Source: an uncultured Sphingomonadaceae bacterium (GTDB lineage: Bacteria; Pseudomonadota; Alphaproteobacteria; Sphingomonadales; Sphingomonadaceae). From it: a stretch of DNA of 64,000 nucleotides. The translations under genes were made by a program, and so were the position numbers. The DNA is taken from NCBI GenBank assembly GCA_937873035.1, contig CALMVA010000039.1:24609-88608 (forward strand), given 5' to 3'. This document shows positions 62,361 through 64,000 of the stretch, piece after piece. Each line of letters starts with the position of its first letter. Position 1 is the first letter of the stretch. The notes below the pieces were generated by a model that ran no database searches, was not told where the DNA came from, and worked only from the letters and a program-made list of their open reading frames with translations.

Positions 62361-62403
62361 GTCTTGCTCCTTCAAATGACACTTGAGTGAAAAAAATCAC
62401 GCC

Positions 62404-63192
62404 TCAGGCGGCTTGTGCGCGGCCAAAGGCGTAGGCGTCCATTCTGAGCACGCTGTAGGTCGTGCTGCTGTGGAGATGTTCGGCAACCGCCCCCTCACCC
62501 GCAGCACCAAGCGCGACGAATAATGGCAGCAGATGCTCTTCGGTCGGGTGGTTGCGCCGCGCATTGGGCGCTTGCTCCCGATAAGAAAGAAGATCGCAGG
62601 TCGCACCGCGCATGATCACGCGGTCCATCCAGTTGGCAAAGCTCGTCACCCAGACCGGCTCCTGGGGCGGAAGCGGCGTGCGGAAGCTGGAAAGATCATG
62701 CGTGAAGCTGCCACTCGCCATCACGAGAACGCCCTGCTCCGTCAACGGCTGCAACGCGCGGCCCAGCGCATAGTGATGCCCCGGCCCCAGATGTGACTGA
62801 ACCGAAAGTTGCACCACCGGAATGTCCGCCTCTGGCCAGGCGAGCATCAGTGGCACCCAGGCGCCATGATCCAGCCCGCGCTCACCATCGATGCGGATGG
62901 GAAGCCCGGCATCCGCCACGAGATGCGCAACGTCGTTCGCAAGATCAGGAGAGCCTGGCGCGGGATAAGCGAGATCATAGAGCGGGGCAGGAAAGCCGTA
63001 GAAATCATGGATGGTCGCATTGCGCTCAACCGCGTTGACCATCGGCATCTGCGTTTCCCAATGCGCCGAAATGGCAAGGATGGCGCTGGGGCGCGCCATC
63101 GTTGCTCCCAGTCCCTCCAGAAAATGCCGGGCGGCCACATCCTCAAAAGGGAGCGTCGGCGCACCATGAGAAAGGAAAATCGGACGAAGCAT
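62404..63192 (-). CDS. ygiD: DODA-type extradiol dioxygenase family protein, YgiD-like
   Basis: A 262-residue class III (LigB-like) protein: FLSHGAPTL (His), ISAHWET (His), GLDHGAWVPL (His), GSFTHDL (His). E. coli YgiD has 4,5-DOPA dioxygenase activity. ATG 63192 (MLRPIFLSHG) is chosen; a longer frame adds eight residues. Divergent from the truncated LysR gene, which probably regulated it. Confidence 0.85.
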   Translation of the reverse strand: MLRPIFLSHGAPTLPFEDVAARHFLEGLGATMARPSAILAISAHWETQMPMVNAVERNATIHDFYGFPAPLYDLAYPAPGSPDLANDVAHLVADAGLPIRIDGERGLDHGAWVPLMLAWPEADIPVVQLSVQSHLGPGHHYALGRALQPLTEQGVLVMASGSFTHDLSSFRTPLPPQEPVWVTSFANWMDRVIMRGATCDLLSYREQAPNARRNHPTEEHLLPLFVALGAAGEGAVAEHLHSSTTYSVLRMDAYAFGRAQAA

Positions 63193-63293
63193 AGTGAAGA
63201 CCCCTGCTGTGTGCACACCGGATAGCGTTCATTTATTACGCATGAAATTCCCTGAAATTGACTATCCGCCATGCATTTTTGTATAGATGATGC

Positions 63294-63946
63294 ATGGATT
63301 GGGATAACCTTCGCACATTTCTGGCCATCGCCCGCCACGGCACCCTGTCCGGCGCGGCCCGTGCATTGGGCGTAACCCAGCCCACCATGGGGCGGCGGCT
63401 CGCCGCCATGGAAAAGCGGACCGGTGCGCGCCTGCTCCAGCGCTTTCCCGGCCATTATGCGCTGACACCGCTGGGTGAAGTCGTGCTGGGCAATGCGGAG
63501 CGGATCGAGGCCGAAGCGTTGGCGGCGGAACGGACGATTTCAGGACGCGACGTGGCACTCGAAGGCGTGGTGCGCGTCACCACGGTCGATACACTGGCTG
63601 ATCGTATATTGACGCCCGCAATCGCGGCCATGCAATGCACGCATCCCGGCATCACGGTAGAGCTCGCGCCAGACACCCGCCAACTGAGCCTTTCCAAGCG
63701 GGAGGCCGACATTGCCGTGCGTGTCACGCGCTTTGACGGGCACGAGATATTCGCCCGCAAGATCGGCGAACTGGCCATCGGCCTTTATGCCTCCAGAGCC
63801 TATCTGAAACGCTGGGGCCGCAAAGGCCCGCCCAAACTCGTCATGGTGCTCGACGATCAGATGCACTTGCCTGAAATGAAGTGGCTGCGCGAAGCCTACC
63901 CGGAAGGCACTGCCGCCATCCGCTCCAACAGCCGCGACGTGCATCT
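63294..63946 (+). pseudogene. LysR family regulator, apparently truncated by an insertion
   Basis: ATG 63294 starts MDWDNLRTFLAIARHGTLSG, a normal LysR HTH (QPTMGRRLAAME). The effector domain reads well to SNSRDVHL (about residue 218), where related proteins continue with an Ala/Gly-Leu-Gly stretch. Here the frame instead runs GRVRQCGVNSGLASG, which looks like sequence of an inserted element. The window ends before a stop is reached. Confidence 0.6.
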
Positions 63947-64000
63947 GGGTCGTGTCCGTCAATGTGGTGTAAATTCGGGTTTGGCCAGCGGGCGGCATTT
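63947..64000. mobile_element. Probable end of an IS256-family insertion sequence
   Basis: GTCCGT-N7-GTGTAAA at 63954-63973 resembles the IS256 terminal repeat (GTCCGT-N6-GTGTAAA, from memory). It begins where similarity of the LysR protein to its family stops. Only about 54 bp are visible. Confidence 0.5.

Noticed and set aside
63212..63242. Possible operator copy with TTACGCAT before the ygiD-like gene
   Set aside because: Only the right arm is good; the left partner reads TGCACAC and the gene is outside the catabolic island.

Overview
This window looks like a chromosomal catabolic island of an alphaproteobacterium, most likely a sphingomonad. The grounds are the high G+C, two large TonB-dependent receptors, KshA-like Rieske oxygenases, a CpdR-type response regulator next to an N-formylglutamate amidohydrolase, a SapC-family gene, and clusters of GTCATGCCAGC/GCTGGGGTGAC palindromic repeats. 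No rRNA, phage, plasmid or CRISPR features were seen. There is one tRNA (Val, anticodon GAC).

Layout. Bases 1-10,700 hold a Coq4-like gene (cut by the window edge), an SDR, two acyl-CoA ligases (one FadD19-like), an unusual amidohydrolase, a Rieske oxygenase, an exported amidase and a YtcJ-like amidohydrolase. Bases 10,700-17,300 hold a TonB-dependent receptor, a formylglycine-generating-enzyme-like lipoprotein, an arylsulfatase-type sulfatase and an exported metallo-beta-lactamase-fold alkylsulfatase-like protein, which together suggest uptake and desulfation of a sulfated substrate. Bases 17,400-30,000 hold five SDRs, an HTH regulator, a D-aminoacylase-like amidohydrolase, a second Coq4-like gene, an MFS transporter, an HSL-type esterase, an NTF2-like protein, two overlapping Lrp/AsnC regulators and a second Rieske oxygenase. 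Bases 30,000-43,700 hold a second TonB receptor, an SDR, an old-yellow-enzyme reductase, an orphan carboxyltransferase, a SnoaL-like protein, two more Rieske oxygenases, an HsaA-like flavin hydroxylase, an HsaC/BphC-like extradiol dioxygenase, a CitE-like lyase, a MaoC hydratase, a nitronate-monooxygenase-like (possibly IpdC-like) protein and the wreck of a flavin reductase gene.

Bases 44,000-49,100 hold a pobR-pobA pair (4-hydroxybenzoate hydroxylation), a MarR regulator, a YghU-type glutathione transferase and an LD-carboxypeptidase. Bases 49,100-56,900 hold a valine/isobutyrate catabolic operon (mmsA, acyl-CoA dehydrogenase, 3-hydroxyisobutyryl-CoA hydrolase, enoyl-CoA hydratase, mmsB) with a divergent LysR gene. 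The rest is core-like: two SDRs, tRNA-Val, cpdR, an amidohydrolase, a candidate small RNA, SapC, a flavodoxin-fold protein and a ygiD-like dioxygenase. The window closes on a LysR gene that appears to be interrupted by the end of an IS256-family element.

How it may work together. KshA-like oxygenases, an HsaA-like hydroxylase, an HsaC-like extradiol dioxygenase, FadD19-like ligation and many SDRs together resemble a 9,10-seco-type steroid pathway. The substrate cannot be fixed from sequence alone, and another polycyclic, possibly sulfated, compound is possible. The most striking signal is an inverted-repeat operator, TGCGTAATT-N12-AATTACGCA, with the same 30-bp outer span at six promoters and near-matches at three more. 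All of these lie in the 0.7-41 kb catabolic part and none were found beyond it. This points to an apparently undescribed regulon that ties the scattered operons together. The two tandem Lrp/AsnC proteins are one candidate regulator.
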